Notes: generated by a model from the letters alone, not told the origin. A stretch of DNA of 64,000 nucleotides from Symbiodinium microadriaticum (GCA_001939145.1 LSRX01000052.1:502623-566622); one strand, 5' to 3'. Counted from the stretch's first letter, positions 1-9,622 are shown. Numbers and translations are program-made.

Positions 1-137
1 CAAAAGCAAAAAACATACAAACACCGAAGAAATCCGCGGCTGTTTCAAAAAGAGAAGCTCCAGCCATGAACGGCCTCCAGCTCCGGGGGCTGGCGGGCAA
101 GAGTCGGGGGACCCCCCGCCTGTCGGGCCCTCCGAGG

Positions 138-327
138 CGTTTAGGGACCTAGGGTTTAGGGTTTACGGTTTAGGGTTGTTGGGGTTTAGGGTTTAGGGTT
201 TAGGGTTGAGGGGTTGGGGTTTAGGGTTTAGGGTTTAGGGTGCCGTCGAAGTGGAGTATGGGGAGAGGGGGTGTTTAGGGACTCTGAACCCTAAGCCCTA
301 AACCCTGAACCCTCAACCGTTTAGGAG
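138..327. repeat. interstitial telomere-like tract
   Basis: Degenerate TTTAGGG units run on the + strand to about 240 and CCCTAAA units follow at 285-310, so the orientation flips within 100 bases. This is interstitial telomere-type DNA, not a chromosome end. The first 120 bases of the window show nothing recognisable. Confidence 0.85.
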
Positions 328-348
328 TGTGGGGCGAGGGGGTGTTTA

Positions 349-450
349 TTTAGTAGCTGAATTACTACACTTTAGACTTTTTGGGATCATATGATCCCTT
401 ATAGAACTGAAAGCGTACACTTGTTGGTGCTTATGAACTCAGCAACTAAG
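349..450. mobile_element. O-family MITE-like element, copy 1
   Basis: A short non-coding element that starts TTTAGTAGCTGAA and ends CTCAGCAACTAAG, imperfect inverted copies of each other. It is flanked by a 4-bp direct repeat TTTA (345-348 and 451-454), which fits a target-site duplication. Related copies occur at 4881, 27535, 39386, 47341 and 62447. The internal palindrome GGGATCATATGATCCC is shared in decayed form by other copies. No transposase is present in the window. Confidence 0.75.
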
Positions 451-762
451 TTTAGCTTGTTTAGGCTTTGTATCAAGCTGAGATTTCAGGGTCCTGCAGG
501 GCCTTTTCAGGGCGTTTAGTTGGTTTTTGCTGAATGGGTTTAAGGGTTCATAGACCTTTACGTAGGTTGAGGGCTGATGTTCTAGGGTGCGGGTTGTTTA
601 GGTTTCAGAATTGCAGAGTATGGAATTTATAGCGATTTTATCAGGCCTCTATCAACCTAAACCCACAACCCCGGACTCTATCAAGAGCCCTTTCGGGCCC
701 TGGTAGAAGTCTCCCCACGGTAGCGCAGACAACTCGGACGGCGTGCAGAACTGCAAAACTTC

Positions 763-1035
763 TTGGGGTTCGGAGGGAGGGTTTCGTTTTGCGCGGCCAG
801 GCGGACTGTCACTTCTGCGGGTGGGCACGCGCTGTTGCAAGGCCTGACGCTTTTGTTGCAGACCATTCCCAGGGACATCGATGCAGCAGTGCTTGATCTC
901 TCGGCAAGTGACCACCACACGTACTTCGCGGCACGAGTAATGAATTTTGCCACAACACTTGTGGACGGCTTTGTCGACAGTCAATATAGTTCTATGACCG
1001 AACGAACCACAGGAAAAGACTGTGCACAAGTGTAG
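763..1035 (+). CDS. possible coding exon, unrecognised
   Basis: A 90-residue open frame lies in a stretch free of telomere-like repeats. Its second half (about residues 35-85) has ordinary protein-like composition with alternating hydrophobic residues, including TIPRDIDAAVLDLSASD. I recognise no family. The opposite strand is also open, so strand is not certain. If real, it is an internal exon rather than a complete gene, and it could belong upstream of the RCC1-repeat gene, although it has no RCC1 blade. The first codon taken here is only the first ATG. Bases 1036-1277 show no further coding signal. Confidence 0.25.
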   Translation: MGFGGRVSFCAARRTVTSAGGHALLQGLTLLLQTIPRDIDAAVLDLSASDHHTYFAARVMNFATTLVDGFVDSQYSSMTERTTGKDCAQV

Positions 1036-1277
1036 CAGCTTTACCACAGCGGCCTGAGGAATCATACCAGCATAGCCGGATTTTGGATTGAAACAAAATA
1101 GACTATGACTGTAGACGCCCTGTAAGCCCCAAGCCCCGAACCTTAAAGCCGCTTGTAAACATAAGCTCCTATCTTCCAACAGGTGATTGAAACATGTATT
1201 GTTGTAGGTCCTATAGCCTGAACTTTAAAGCCCAAACCCGGAAGCCCAATTCTGAGCTCCTATGCTCCAAAGAACAG

Positions 1278-2776
1278 GTATGCGGTGGCAGCAAGTGGGC
1301 GACTGGTGCGGTTCGGTTCTCGAAAGTCGAGTGCCTTGAGGACGAAATGAACCCTGGAAGGTTCTAAGGATCACATACCATATAGGGATTCATAGTATAA
1401 GGGTATAGGGCCCCTACTTCTAAGGATCACATACCATATAGGGATTCATAGTATAAGGGTATAGGGCCCCTACTTTTAAGGGTCATTTCGTCCTTAAGGT
1501 GCTCGCGACATCCCGGCAGAGCTGCCTCCGGTGGTGGCCGTGTCGACCGGAAGTCGCCACAGCTGTGCCATCCAGGACCCGAAAGCCTCAATCCCCAAAC
1601 CCTACCTGTAGCCGGAAAGACCTACCTTTTCTAGGGTTCCTTATTAGGGTTTCTATGTATAGTTCCTGAAAAAGGTGGGTTTTTTCGGTTACAGGTAAAC
1701 CCTAAAATGGCCCTAAAACAGCCTAAAACCCTAAACCCTAACACATCCTAAAACCCTAAACCCTAAAACATCCTAAAACCCTCTAAACCCTAAAACATCC
1801 TGAAACCCTAAACCCTAAAATGTCCTAAAAACCCCTAGGCCCAAAATCCACATTAAACCTTTAAACCTGGGATCCGTAATCTCCCTCAAGTCCGAAACAC
1901 CCCGCACACCCCTAACCCAAGAATCAGAATGTGAAGGATGACGGACAACTCTGGTGCTTCGGCTGGAACAAGGATGGGCAGTGCGATGTCCCAGAAGATT
2001 TAGGCCCTGTAACTGCAGTTGCGACTGGCGACTCGCACACGTGTGCTGTTACACTAGTCGGCGAGCTAGTCTGCTTTGGTTCGCGGCGATTTTCTCAAGT
2101 TCCTGAAGATGCTGGGCCGGTCGTACATGTCTCTGCGGGTGCGCAGCACACGTGTGCAGTCCGACATGATGGGAGTCTCTTCTGCTTTGGCGCACATGGT
2201 GGGCAAGTTCCGATACCGGCAGGTTTGGAACTCATCCTCGCCGTTTCAGCTGGGCATGACTACACCTGTACTGTAGGCACCGATGGTTCTCTGACGTGCT
2301 TTGGAAAAAATGAGTACGGCCAGTGCAATATCCCCGACGATCCCGGGCCATTTGTGGATGTCGCTGCCGGTACAAGCCACACGTGTGCAATTCGTGCAGA
2401 TGGCCAGCTTATCTGCTTTGGACGGAATGATGCAGGACAGTGCGACGTACCCGACGACTTAGGCGCCGTCGTGGCCGTTGTGGTGGGTCTTGCGCATACT
2501 TGTGCGGTGACCGTCGACGGCTGCATCTCCTGCTTCGGGTCCAACAAGTGGACACAGTGTGACGTCCCTTTGATGCTCAACCCCCGGAAAAAAAACTCTT
2601 TCGGTCATGATCATATAGTTGCACAAGCTCAACATAGCTTCATCGTTAAGTCGATCAGTCTGAGCTCTGACGGTATCAACATCGCAGATGCACATGCGAT
2701 GCACATACGCACCCTGCAGAGGCACATACCGCGGCGCACGTGTCCTTGGGGTCCCTTATCGCTGCCTACGGTTTAG
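1278..2776 (+). CDS. RCC1-repeat (beta-propeller) protein, partial gene with introns
   Basis: Exons are modelled as 1278-1330, 1499-1575 and 1937-2776. The product has at least six RCC1-type blades of 37-39 residues with the pattern SHTCAV..DGQL.CFG.N..GQCDVP.DLGPV.AV. RCC1 folds are beta-propellers used for protein-protein binding or as exchange factors; the exact role here cannot be told. The first exon continues the blade pattern (AVAASGRLVRFG) but has lost the usual Cys of the CAV and CFG motifs. Intron 1 is an E element and intron 2 is a GA-AG intron; both splices keep blade spacing exactly. The N-terminus is missing because exon 1 begins after a CAG at 1275-1277. After about position 2590 the sequence no longer looks like a blade, so the last 60 residues may be intron read-through. 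Homologous repeat proteins are numerous in dinoflagellates. Confidence 0.72.
1331..1498. mobile_element. E-family introner-like element inside the RCC1 gene
   Basis: The element proper is 1335-1498, starting CTTGAGGACGAAATGA and ending TCATTTCGTCCTTAAG, with near-perfect terminal inverted repeats. It is flanked by GTGC (1331-1334 and 1499-1502). Taken as an intron, 1331-1498 starts with GT from the left target duplication and ends with the element's AG, followed by G. Splicing joins TCG A to GT GCT CGC GAC and gives 12 residues from FGS to DIP, the same as FGWNKDGQCDVP in the neighbouring blade. A 56-bp segment is perfectly duplicated in tandem inside it (1362-1417 and 1418-1473). Other copies are at 48438, 49534 and 61293. 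Confidence 0.8.
1576..1936 (+). other. GA-AG intron of the RCC1 gene
   Basis: The upstream exon ends ATC CAG at 1575 and the downstream exon starts GAT GAC GGA at 1937. The blade register across the join (CAIQDDGQLWC, 11 residues from Cys to Cys) equals that of the next blade (CAVTLVGELVC). The intron begins GACCCG and ends GTGAAG, and both boundaries read AG|GA. It contains an H element and then about 200 bases of CCCTAAA-like repeats. GA donors are a known dinoflagellate peculiarity; no GT placement with the same register was found at this junction. Confidence 0.6.
1611..1698. mobile_element. H-family MITE-like element, copy 1
   Basis: Starts CTACCTGTAGCCGGAAAGAC and ends in an inverted relative of that sequence, GGTTACAGGTA. 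Internal CTACCTTTT and AAAAGGTGGG arms match copies at 27745 and 40048. It lies wholly inside intron 2 of the RCC1 gene. Confidence 0.6.
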
Positions 2777-3740
2777 GGGTTTAGGGATTAGGGTTTAGGG
2801 CCCTGAACCGACCACGATTGTCCCGAGCACGCTTACCATGCCTCCCTAACTATTTGTTCGCATAAGGAGAGATGCCTAAACTCTAAACTCTAAACCCTGA
2901 ACAGACAAGGATGAATCCCTAAACCCTAAATCCCGAACCCCCTCCCCCCCCCCAAAAAAAAAAAAAAAAACCTAAACGCGGGAAGTTTTCGGAGGAAACA
3001 CACCCATGCGCCGGTACCTGGAACTGTATCGTAAAGCTTCTAGAGAGCCCGAACCTTTAGGGTTTGGGGTTTGCGGGTTTAGGGTTTAGGGGTTTAGGGG
3101 TTGGGGGTTTAGGGATTTAGGATTTACGGATTTAGGGTTTAGGGGTTTAGGGTTCGTGGGTTTAGGGTTTAGGGGTTTAGGGTTCAGGGTTTCTGAGCAC
3201 GCAATATACCCTGAGCAGGGGGCTGGCCTCATACATGATCACGGGCTTCGTCGGCTATAGTCGTAGTAGAGAGTTCATGTAATACAGAGGTCGAAAGCAG
3301 CATTCCTTATAGTCCTCTCTATGACTTCATAGTCATATTCTCCATGACCTTACTCTAAGTAGCAAGGCCCCTAAGCCCTAAACCCTAAACTCCCAAACCC
3401 TGAACCCCTAAACCCTAAACCCCTAAACCCCCAACCTAAACCCCTACACCCTAAACCCTAAGTAGTAAGGCCCCTATGTTATGCCCAAGGCCTCAGAACC
3501 TGAATGAACCGTCAGGCGCCGCTGATGATGTCTTCTCCGCATCGACGGCGGTGCGCAACACAGGCAGGGTTATATAGGGTTTAGGGGTTTCAGGTTTGGG
3601 GGTTTGGGGTTTAGGGTTTAGGGGTTTAGGGTTGAGGGGTTAGGGTTTGGGGGTTTAGGGTTTCTTCAATTTCAGGAGTAGTGTTTTCATCTCCTCGTAC
3701 TATGAAGCCCTATTTTGTACGGTAATTGCACCTTGAACCC
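2777..3740. repeat. intergenic telomere-like mosaic
   Basis: Tracts of TTTAGGG variants lie at about 2770-2800, 3055-3195 and 3570-3665. CCCTAAA variants lie at 2880-2960 and 3370-3465, separated by 50-200 base spacers without recognisable genes. A poly-C/poly-A run sits at 2941-2970. Confidence 0.8.
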
Positions 3741-4290
3741 TTTCAGGGTGCATGTCGTCGTGGTGGTTGAGGGAGCAGCGGCGCTGTGCGATATTCTATC
3801 ATTGATGATTCGGCCAAAACCCTGGGATGTACCGCACGTACCACTCTCGTCTTGAGCTCCTTCGGGCGTTTATATAGTAGGGTGCAGGCCGGTGGGCGGG
3901 GCTGCGAGTGTTTAATGGGGAGCTTGGTTCTTTGGAGTTTCGGGTCTAGGGTTGAGGGGAGTTTAGCGTGTATACGGTTTAGGGTGGGCTGTTGGTGCAT
4001 ATGGACGTCTTCCTTCCTCGAACTGAAGCAGCAAGGAGCAGTTGCCCTGCGAAAATTTGGTGAAGGTTTCGGACATGCACAAACAAACAATCGTAGATGT
4101 GGTGTCTTGAAATTAGGAGCACTTTGTTTCATTGTCCTAGGAATTTTATGGGGGCTGTATGCCTATAGTGGCCCCCTACCAAGCGTGCAGGGCGAGGATA
4201 TTGGATGTTCACTGCGGCACTTAGGTTTGAATTACCCATAATAATATGTAGCCGCAGCCAATGGAAGAGCGTTAATCTTGGTTTCTACAG

Positions 4291-6040
4291 GAGAATTGGA
4301 CATGGGGTTGGCTAATGCAGGGAGAGTGACTAGGATCCGGAAAAAGTCGTCTTCTTTCGCTCAGATCGCAAGGTTCGAGCATTCTTCAATGCCCGAAGGC
4401 ACTTTTTACAGTTACTCCATCCCTGTAAACCTTATGTCATAAACCCTTATAAGTCTCACAAACTAGAGCGCAAACCCCTCAAGCAGTTCTCCTTGCGCTT
4501 CGCCACTTCATCGCCGCATCTATGACTGGAGCCACTTTGCGTGGAGAGGTGTTTCGAACCCTCACAGAAGTGCAGGATATGATTGCGCACAGGAGTCAGA
4601 GCTATGAAACATCTCGCTTTTGCTTCCATGCTTTGAGCTCATTGCTTCTCAGCCTGCAGGCTCCCCTGCCTCCGAATGGTTTGCACGCAGATGTTCCGAC
4701 GTTCGCGGAGACGGATGAGCTGTTCACGTACGTCTTTTCCGAGGCAAGCCAATTAAGCCATTTTGTGCAGTCAGCTGACTTGGAGGAAGGAGCGGTACTG
4801 CTGCAACTCCGCGACAGACTCTGTAGCATGCGAGCTGCTGCAGAACTGCTGGGTCGTCGCCTGGTTTGTCCAGACAGAGACTTAGCAGCTGAGTGAGTGC
4901 ATTCTACACCTCTTGGGGTAGTATGATTCCCTTAAGGGTCCATGTGCCCAGATAGTATATACTTTAGCCCCGACGTACCTTTTTAGGGACTACTCTAAGG
5001 CCAAAGTATATACTATTTGGGCACACGAACCCCTAGGGGTTCTCCCTTAAAGAGCTGAAGGTATGGACTTTCTTGGGGCTTATGAAGTCGGCAGCTAAGG
5101 AGAGGCTTCTTCCTCGAGTGGCTCACAAACAGGTTCGGAGGTTCCCTCCCCAGAGGTGAGCTGCATTTCTGTCGACAGCTTCCCTCATGACCTGGGACTT
5201 CCTATGCGAGTCCCTGCTGTGGGTATGCTGATATTCTCAAGTGACGATGGACTGATGGGCCTCAGAGAAGACATGTTGCGGCGAATAGCAGACCCAGAGG
5301 AGCTTGACAGATTTTTCATTGATGGCCGTAGCCACTTTTTGGTGGCTGTCAGCGAAGAGACTCTGGAGCTGTTTGGCTTGATGGCAGACGCCTGGTCCAA
5401 TTCTGCTCGCAGGCGGTTTGCTTCTTCGAGACCTGTTGATGGGCCTTCTGCATCTGATGCATGGATGCTGAAGGCAAACACGAGCAACTTCTGCAGTGTT
5501 CGCATGCTCGCTGACATTTATTCCGGCTGGTACAGCTCTGAATGCTTGGGTGCTGCCAGCAGCCTCGAAGATTTCCAAAGCTTGGCGACAAGGTTTTCAA
5601 GATGCTTGATGTGCTGCTCGGCGAATCCACACAAGGTGGACAGTCTAATTTGGGCCGAAATGCTTCAGGTCCTGATCTCTTTCCTAGCTCACGCTGTCAG
5701 CAGTGGCTTCCGGGAGGCACTGTCACTCTTGCCTTTCGACTTTTCAATGGCACGGGCAGAAGCAAGTGAAAGAGATCCAGTCCTGCAGTTCGCTGCTGAT
5801 CTATGGCGGGAGGCCATGACTACCTTCCGCGCACTCGGATGCCTGCATGATGCATTCGCTATGACAACAACCATGATTTTGCTCTCTGGGGCCAGTGTTG
5901 AGGTGAAAGAGTTTGCAAACCACTACGTTGACGAGTTGGTAAAAATATCGAATGCCATGCCAGATGAAGCCCATCAGCCGGCTTTTCGTGTGCGTGCGGA
6001 ACAGTTGCGAGTCTTGTCTGCCAAGGTCCTCAGCCCATAA
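4291..6040 (+). CDS. multi-exon gene of unknown function
   Basis: The core exons are about 4484-4876 and 5100-6040 (stop TAA at 6038). A probable upstream exon starts after a CAG at 4288-4290 and runs to about 4410-4424, encoding a stretch that contains ELDMGLANAGRVTRIRKK. The protein looks soluble and helix-rich by eye (EVFRTLTEVQDMIAHR; DRLCSMRAAAELLGRR; VKEFANHYVDELVKIS) with a Ser-rich linker right after the intron (EASSSSGSQTGSEVPSPE). There is no membrane segment and no family I recognise. The frame is open from 5099 to 6040 and from 4453 to 4893. Between them sits an O element with an A element nested in it; removing it with one target duplication fuses the two frames as PDR-EASSSS. 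An ATG at 4522 or the GTG at 5156 could be read as starts, but the open frames extend upstream of both. The 5' end is undefined. Confidence 0.7.
4881..5099. mobile_element. O-family introner-like element, copy 2
   Basis: Starts CTTAGCAGCTGAGTG and ends AAGTCGGCAGCTAAG. It is flanked by GAGA (4877-4880 and 5100-5103). Its left part matches copy 1 up to TATGATTCCCTTA, is then interrupted by an A element, and resumes at AGAGCTGAAGG. Element plus one duplication is 223 bases; read as intron 4877-5099 it begins GA and ends AG with G following, and restores the frame of the host gene. Other frame-preserving solutions exist (GT at 4893 to AG at 5160, and GA at 4891 to AG at 5155), so the splice is inferred, not proven. 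Confidence 0.72.
4935..5043. mobile_element. A-family MITE-like element, copy 1, nested in an O element
   Basis: The commonest family in the window. The consensus ends are CCTAAGGGTCCATGTACCC and its inverted copy, with inner arms TAGTATATACTTTGG/CCAAAGTATATACTA around a short loop, so a single strand can fold almost end to end. This copy is flanked by CCCTTA on both sides (4929-4934, 5044-5049), although that repeat overlaps the family's own end sequence. It is younger than the O element it interrupts. Confidence 0.75.
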
Positions 6041-6550
6041 TCCATAAGTGCGGAAAATCTTGCCTGTCGGAGATGATCAAGCCCTAGTTATACGACTAGC
6101 TAGAATTCTGTCAACCCGTATAAGTCTGTCAACATGAGCCAGAGTTCGTGGCCTTCGGGGTTATTGATTTGGAAGTTTGTAGCTGCAGCCAAGGAGATGC
6201 AGTGAACAAGCGCGATCCGATAACATCTGAGCTCGTTTCCCTCGACACAATCTTTGCAAGCGTGCCGCAGGCAGTATAGATGGGGCTTGGGGCTATGGCC
6301 GGCGGATGAGAAGTACCCCATGCAACTAACTAGCACTTCATTGCTGCTTCTACAGACAGAAAACCCCAAACCCTAAACCCTAACCCTTGACCGAGTCATC
6401 TCCAAGCTCAGAAGTGCGACCTTCCGACTGCAGCACACAGATTGTTTTTGTTGAGCGGATGGCTGACTATTCCGACATCTTTCATGCCAGCATTGCTCCA
6501 CGCCATATCTGGTAATTTGGGGTGGACGTGCTAAGGTAGTTCGGCTTTCT
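6041..6550. other. intergenic, little signal
   Basis: A short CCCTAAA tract lies at 6362-6388. The remainder has ordinary composition, with several short open frames on both strands and no family recognised. It may be the 3' flank of the upstream gene. Confidence 0.4.
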
Positions 6551-6554
6551 GTTC

Positions 6555-7190
6555 AGAGTAAGAGTAGCAGCAATGATGCCCGTGCTGGTCGCAACAAGGG
6601 CGACCATAGTCAGAGCAGCACTTGCGATATCTGCAATGCCTCAGCTGTACGGCTGCCACCTTATCTGCAGCAGTATGAAACCAACTGCCATCTCAAGCAG
6701 CAGTAATTCCCGTAGTGGCGATACTCCCAGGAAAGGAGACAGCAGTACAGGACGACCACGGTATGGTGGTGGCGGTAGCAGTAGCAATCGCAGTAGCAGC
6801 AGTAAGTAGTGCAAGTCGTCGTGTTGCTGGCTGGCGGTGGTGGTGGTGGTGGTAGACAACACTTCAGCAGCAGTAGTCGTCGTCGTAGCAACAGCAGCAG
6901 TAGTAGTAGTAGTAGTAGTGGTAGTAGTAGCAGCAGCCGTATGCAGCAGCAGCGGCAGTAGGCGTAGTAGCAGCAGCAGTAGCAGTAGCAGTAGCAGTAG
7001 CAGTAGCAGTAGCAGTAGCAGTAGCAGCAGCAGTACCAGGAGCAGGAGCAGTGGGCAGGGGAAGTGGCCAGTGGCAGTGGCAGTGTGCCAGTGGCAGTGG
7101 CAGTGTGGCAGTGGCAGTAGCAGTAGCAGTAGTTTGTAGTGGTAGTAGTGGTGGTAGTAGTTGCAGCAGCAGGAGCAGAAGGGCCAGGAG
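6555..7190. repeat. CAG/TAG trinucleotide-rich low-complexity tract
   Basis: Runs of CAG, TAG, GTA and GTG triplets with interspersed GGCAGT hexamers (6900-7190 densest). Long open frames here on both strands give poly-Ser, poly-Val or poly-Leu/Thr and are products of the repeat, not genes. Confidence 0.85.
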
Positions 7191-7214
7191 CAAGGTAAAA
7201 GCTGCAGTCGCTAT

Positions 7215-7502
7215 CTAGTTGTAGTCTAGTTTTGCAGGCGTAATCGGGGCGGTAGGTGGACGGGGCGCCGCACCAGAGGCAGCGGCAGCAGCAGCAGCAA
7301 TAAGAAGCAGAACAACACCACTAACTACCAGCATAGCATGTGCTGACCTCCAACCATCAGCCGTCTGCTCACACTCTTCCTGAGTCCTCACAGTGTAGTT
7401 ACGCTTCGAGTCGACGTGATGGACAACTTGCGCGGTGCTCTTTCCTCTCTGCCGTGCAAGTGCAAGGTATCCCCCACTATCCTCAAAGTTGGCCGTATTC
7501 AT
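7215..7502 (-). CDS. possible small single-pass membrane protein
   Basis: A 95-residue open frame reads from an ATG at 7502 down to TAG. The first 60 residues are polar (STAQVVHHVDSKRNYTVRTQ), followed by one hydrophobic segment at about residues 57-79 (AMLVVSGVVLLLIAAAAAAA) and a Pro-rich tail (GAAPRPPTAPITPAKLDYN). The Ala run is encoded by GCN triplets next to the trinucleotide tract, so part of it may be repeat-derived. It is unrecognised. It could be the last exon of a longer minus-strand gene, because protein-like open frames continue at 7608-8035 on the same strand. Confidence 0.4.
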   Translation of the reverse strand: MNTANFEDSGGYLALARQRGKSTAQVVHHVDSKRNYTVRTQEECEQTADGWRSAHAMLVVSGVVLLLIAAAAAAASGAAPRPPTAPITPAKLDYN

Positions 7503-7607
7503 TGGTTCTATAGAACCAAAGCTGAGAGTCGGATCAAACTGTAAACCCGCAACTCTTCACTTCAAGAGAATGCAACCACAAAAGCCAAGTCGTGGGGGAT
7601 CCCTAAT

Positions 7608-8035
7608 TCACCTGCATGCATTTTCAACCACGACTTGACTTCCACGGTGTGTGATGATCTGGGGTGTCCTAATTTTTCGTGTAGGTCTCCGAGAAGTCGG
7701 GCTTTCGGACAGTGAGTAGTTGGGAAACCAGCGGAGCCGAGCCCGCGCCTGATAGTATGGTTGGTCGGTCGTTTTATTCCATGTCCCGTTGGGCTTGTTT
7801 ACCAGATTAGACGGCAACGCGACAGCTGGAGGGCTCCATTTGTGCTTTCCCCTACATTCTGCTGTAGGTTGATGCATAGCCTACGCCCGAAACCAGCACG
7901 CTGAACTGTAATCTGCGGAAGTCAACTGGCTCTTCCAGAGACGAACGTCTGGAAATGACGGAATGTTTCTGAGTTGCAACCGATTTCCCAAGGAGGGGTG
8001 ATGAAGAGCAATGCAGTTCAGCGATCGATTCCCTA
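7608..8035 (-). CDS. possible upstream exons of the minus-strand gene
   Basis: Two overlapping open frames in different phases are protein-like: 7852-8035, containing SSSPLLGKSVATQKHSVISR, and 7608-7877, containing WSPPAVALPSNLVNKPNGTW. They could be consecutive exons or one reading frame broken by an indel. A short inverted repeat (AAGTCGTGG at about 7585 and CCACGACTT at about 7630) flanks the 3' end. No family is recognised and no splice site is fixed. Confidence 0.25.
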
Positions 8036-8205
8036 AACCCTAAACCCTCGACCCCAAACCCCAGCCCTAAACCTAAACCTCGCAACCCCGGCTTCGGTTG
8101 TAGATTTGTTGCGTCTGTTCCTTGCAACATGGCAGGGCGTCGCCTCCTTGGCTTCAGTTTAAAATTGGGATTTGGGTTTCAGTCTTGAGGGGCAGGTTTG
8201 GGGTA

Positions 8206-8345
8206 CCAGGACCCTCCTTGCACCCTCAAAAAGGGGTAGATTCTCCCAAATAAACCCTAAAACCTAAAACCCTACACTCTAAAAATCTTTAAAAACCGAA
8301 AGAATGGGTACTTAGGGTCGAATAGAGGCTAGATGGAGGGTCTAG
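8206..8345. mobile_element. L-family-like element, decayed
   Basis: Begins CCAGGACCCTCCTTGCACCC and ends GATGGAGGGTCTAG, inverted relatives of each other, with a CCCTAAA-like patch inside. It resembles better copies at 9234, 10772 and 61569. Confidence 0.4.
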
Positions 8346-9230
8346 TCAGAGGACGTAAGAGTTGAGTTCGGGCCTGGGCCTTTCTGAGGCAGGTTGCCGA
8401 AAGTAGGGCCCCTTTTGCGTCCCGAACTATATAGGGTGCCGTATGAAGCGTGGAATTGCACAGGCTTCCCCAGAATCTAAACCCCAAGCCCTAAACCCAA
8501 CTGCCCATGGGGAAGGTTTGCCCTTCTATTGCATCGTCAGTTTTCCCGCTTCTTTTCATACGGAGTTGAACAGTCCAGGGTTTGGGTTTTGGGTTTAAGG
8601 TTGAGGGCCGCCTGGGGTTTGTAGATTAGTAGATTGCAGAGGTGGGCATTCAGTAAGATACCGATGGCAGCCCCGAGAGATCACTGCAGCAGCTCTTTGC
8701 CAAATAACAGATCCTTGCAGTGCCCGAGCTTGGAAAAGTGGACAGGCACTTGTATAGTCGGGCTACATAAGAACGTTTTGGTGCGGACAATTCCCGTAAG
8801 AGTCCATTGGCACGTATAGTAGAGACTTTGCCGGAAAGTGACTATGTAATACAGATTACTTTAAAAGCCAATGTTTCTGCTGTACAGGTACATGGACCCT
8901 AAGCATAGGGCTGCTTTGTCCAGGACAGTTCTGTAGTTGACCCTATACAAGCCCTAAACCTCTAAACCCATCCTAAACCCAAAACATCTAAACCCTGAAC
9001 CCCCAAATCCCTAAACCCTGAACCCTTTGAACAACAGTTAAACCCCAAACCCCTAAACCCCTAAACCCCTAAACCCTAAACCCTAAACCCTAAACCCTTC
9101 ACTTAGAGGCCCCCTGACTCCCCAAAGAATGTTCGCAGCGAATTCTTTCCATGCACGAAACCTTCTCCCCCAACTACCGTGAACTACGTAATCTGACTCT
9201 ACGTCCTCATTGAAAGCCTGAATTGAGAAA
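8346..9230. other. intergenic with telomere-like patches
   Basis: CCCTAAA-like tracts lie at 8940-9100 and TTTAGGG-like bases at 8580-8620. A 61-codon open frame at 8634-8819 has no convincing protein character. Nothing else is recognised. Confidence 0.5.
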
Positions 9231-9233
9231 TTA

Positions 9234-9319
9234 AGACCCTCCACCTACCCTCTATTAGGCGCTAAAGACTTTTAATTTGGGAACATATACCGCTATTTGA
9301 GGGTACTTGGAGGGTCCTG
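9234..9319. mobile_element. L-family MITE-like element, copy 1
   Basis: Starts AGACCCTCCACCTACCCTCT and ends GAGGGTACTTGGAGGGTCCT. The ends are imperfect inverted repeats of about 14 bases, with an AT-rich centre TTTAATTTGGGAACATATA. Confidence 0.6.
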
Positions 9320-9379
9320 AATCATACCAATGTCATTCCCTAGAGCTCCTTGTTACGTCTATGTTCCTTGCAACACCAC

Positions 9380-9590
9380 CTCCTAAACCGTAAAACCTTG
9401 AAGCCTTAAAACCCTAAGCCCTAAATCCCGAAACCCTAAAACCCTAAACCCTAAACCCTAAAAGCCTGATCCCCTAAAACTCTAAAACCCTAAGCCCTAA
9501 AACCCTGAAGCCCTGAACCCCTAAAACTCTGAAACCCTGAACCCCTACAGTACACCCTAAAACCCTGAAAAGGGATCCCCAAAGGATCCC
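9380..9590. repeat. CCCTAAA-type tract with CCCTAAAA variants
   Basis: About 25 degenerate units, many extended to eight bases (CCCTAAAA) or changed to CCCTGAA. The variant mix suggests old, drifting arrays rather than fresh telomerase product. Confidence 0.85.
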
Positions 9591-9622
9591 TATCTAACTG
9601 CTCAGGCATCTGGAGGCTAATC

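Noticed and set aside
2260..2725. Minus-strand frames opposite the RCC1 gene
   Set aside because: Shadows of the repeat-coding + strand; their periodicity follows the RCC1 blades.
3786..4241. A 151-codon + frame with a hydrophobic segment near its end
   Set aside because: The first two thirds are G/T-rich with telomere-like words. Only the last about 70 codons (LGALCFIVLGILWGLYAY) look protein-like, and no splice sites tie them to the gene downstream, so I did not list it as a gene.
5185..5874. Minus-strand frames opposite the unknown gene
   Set aside because: Composition is Ser/Arg/Cys-biased and the + frame is longer and continuous with the upstream exon.
6641..7193. Ser-, Val- and Leu-rich open frames
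   Set aside because: Direct translations of CAG/TAG/GTA triplet repeats in several frames and both strands.
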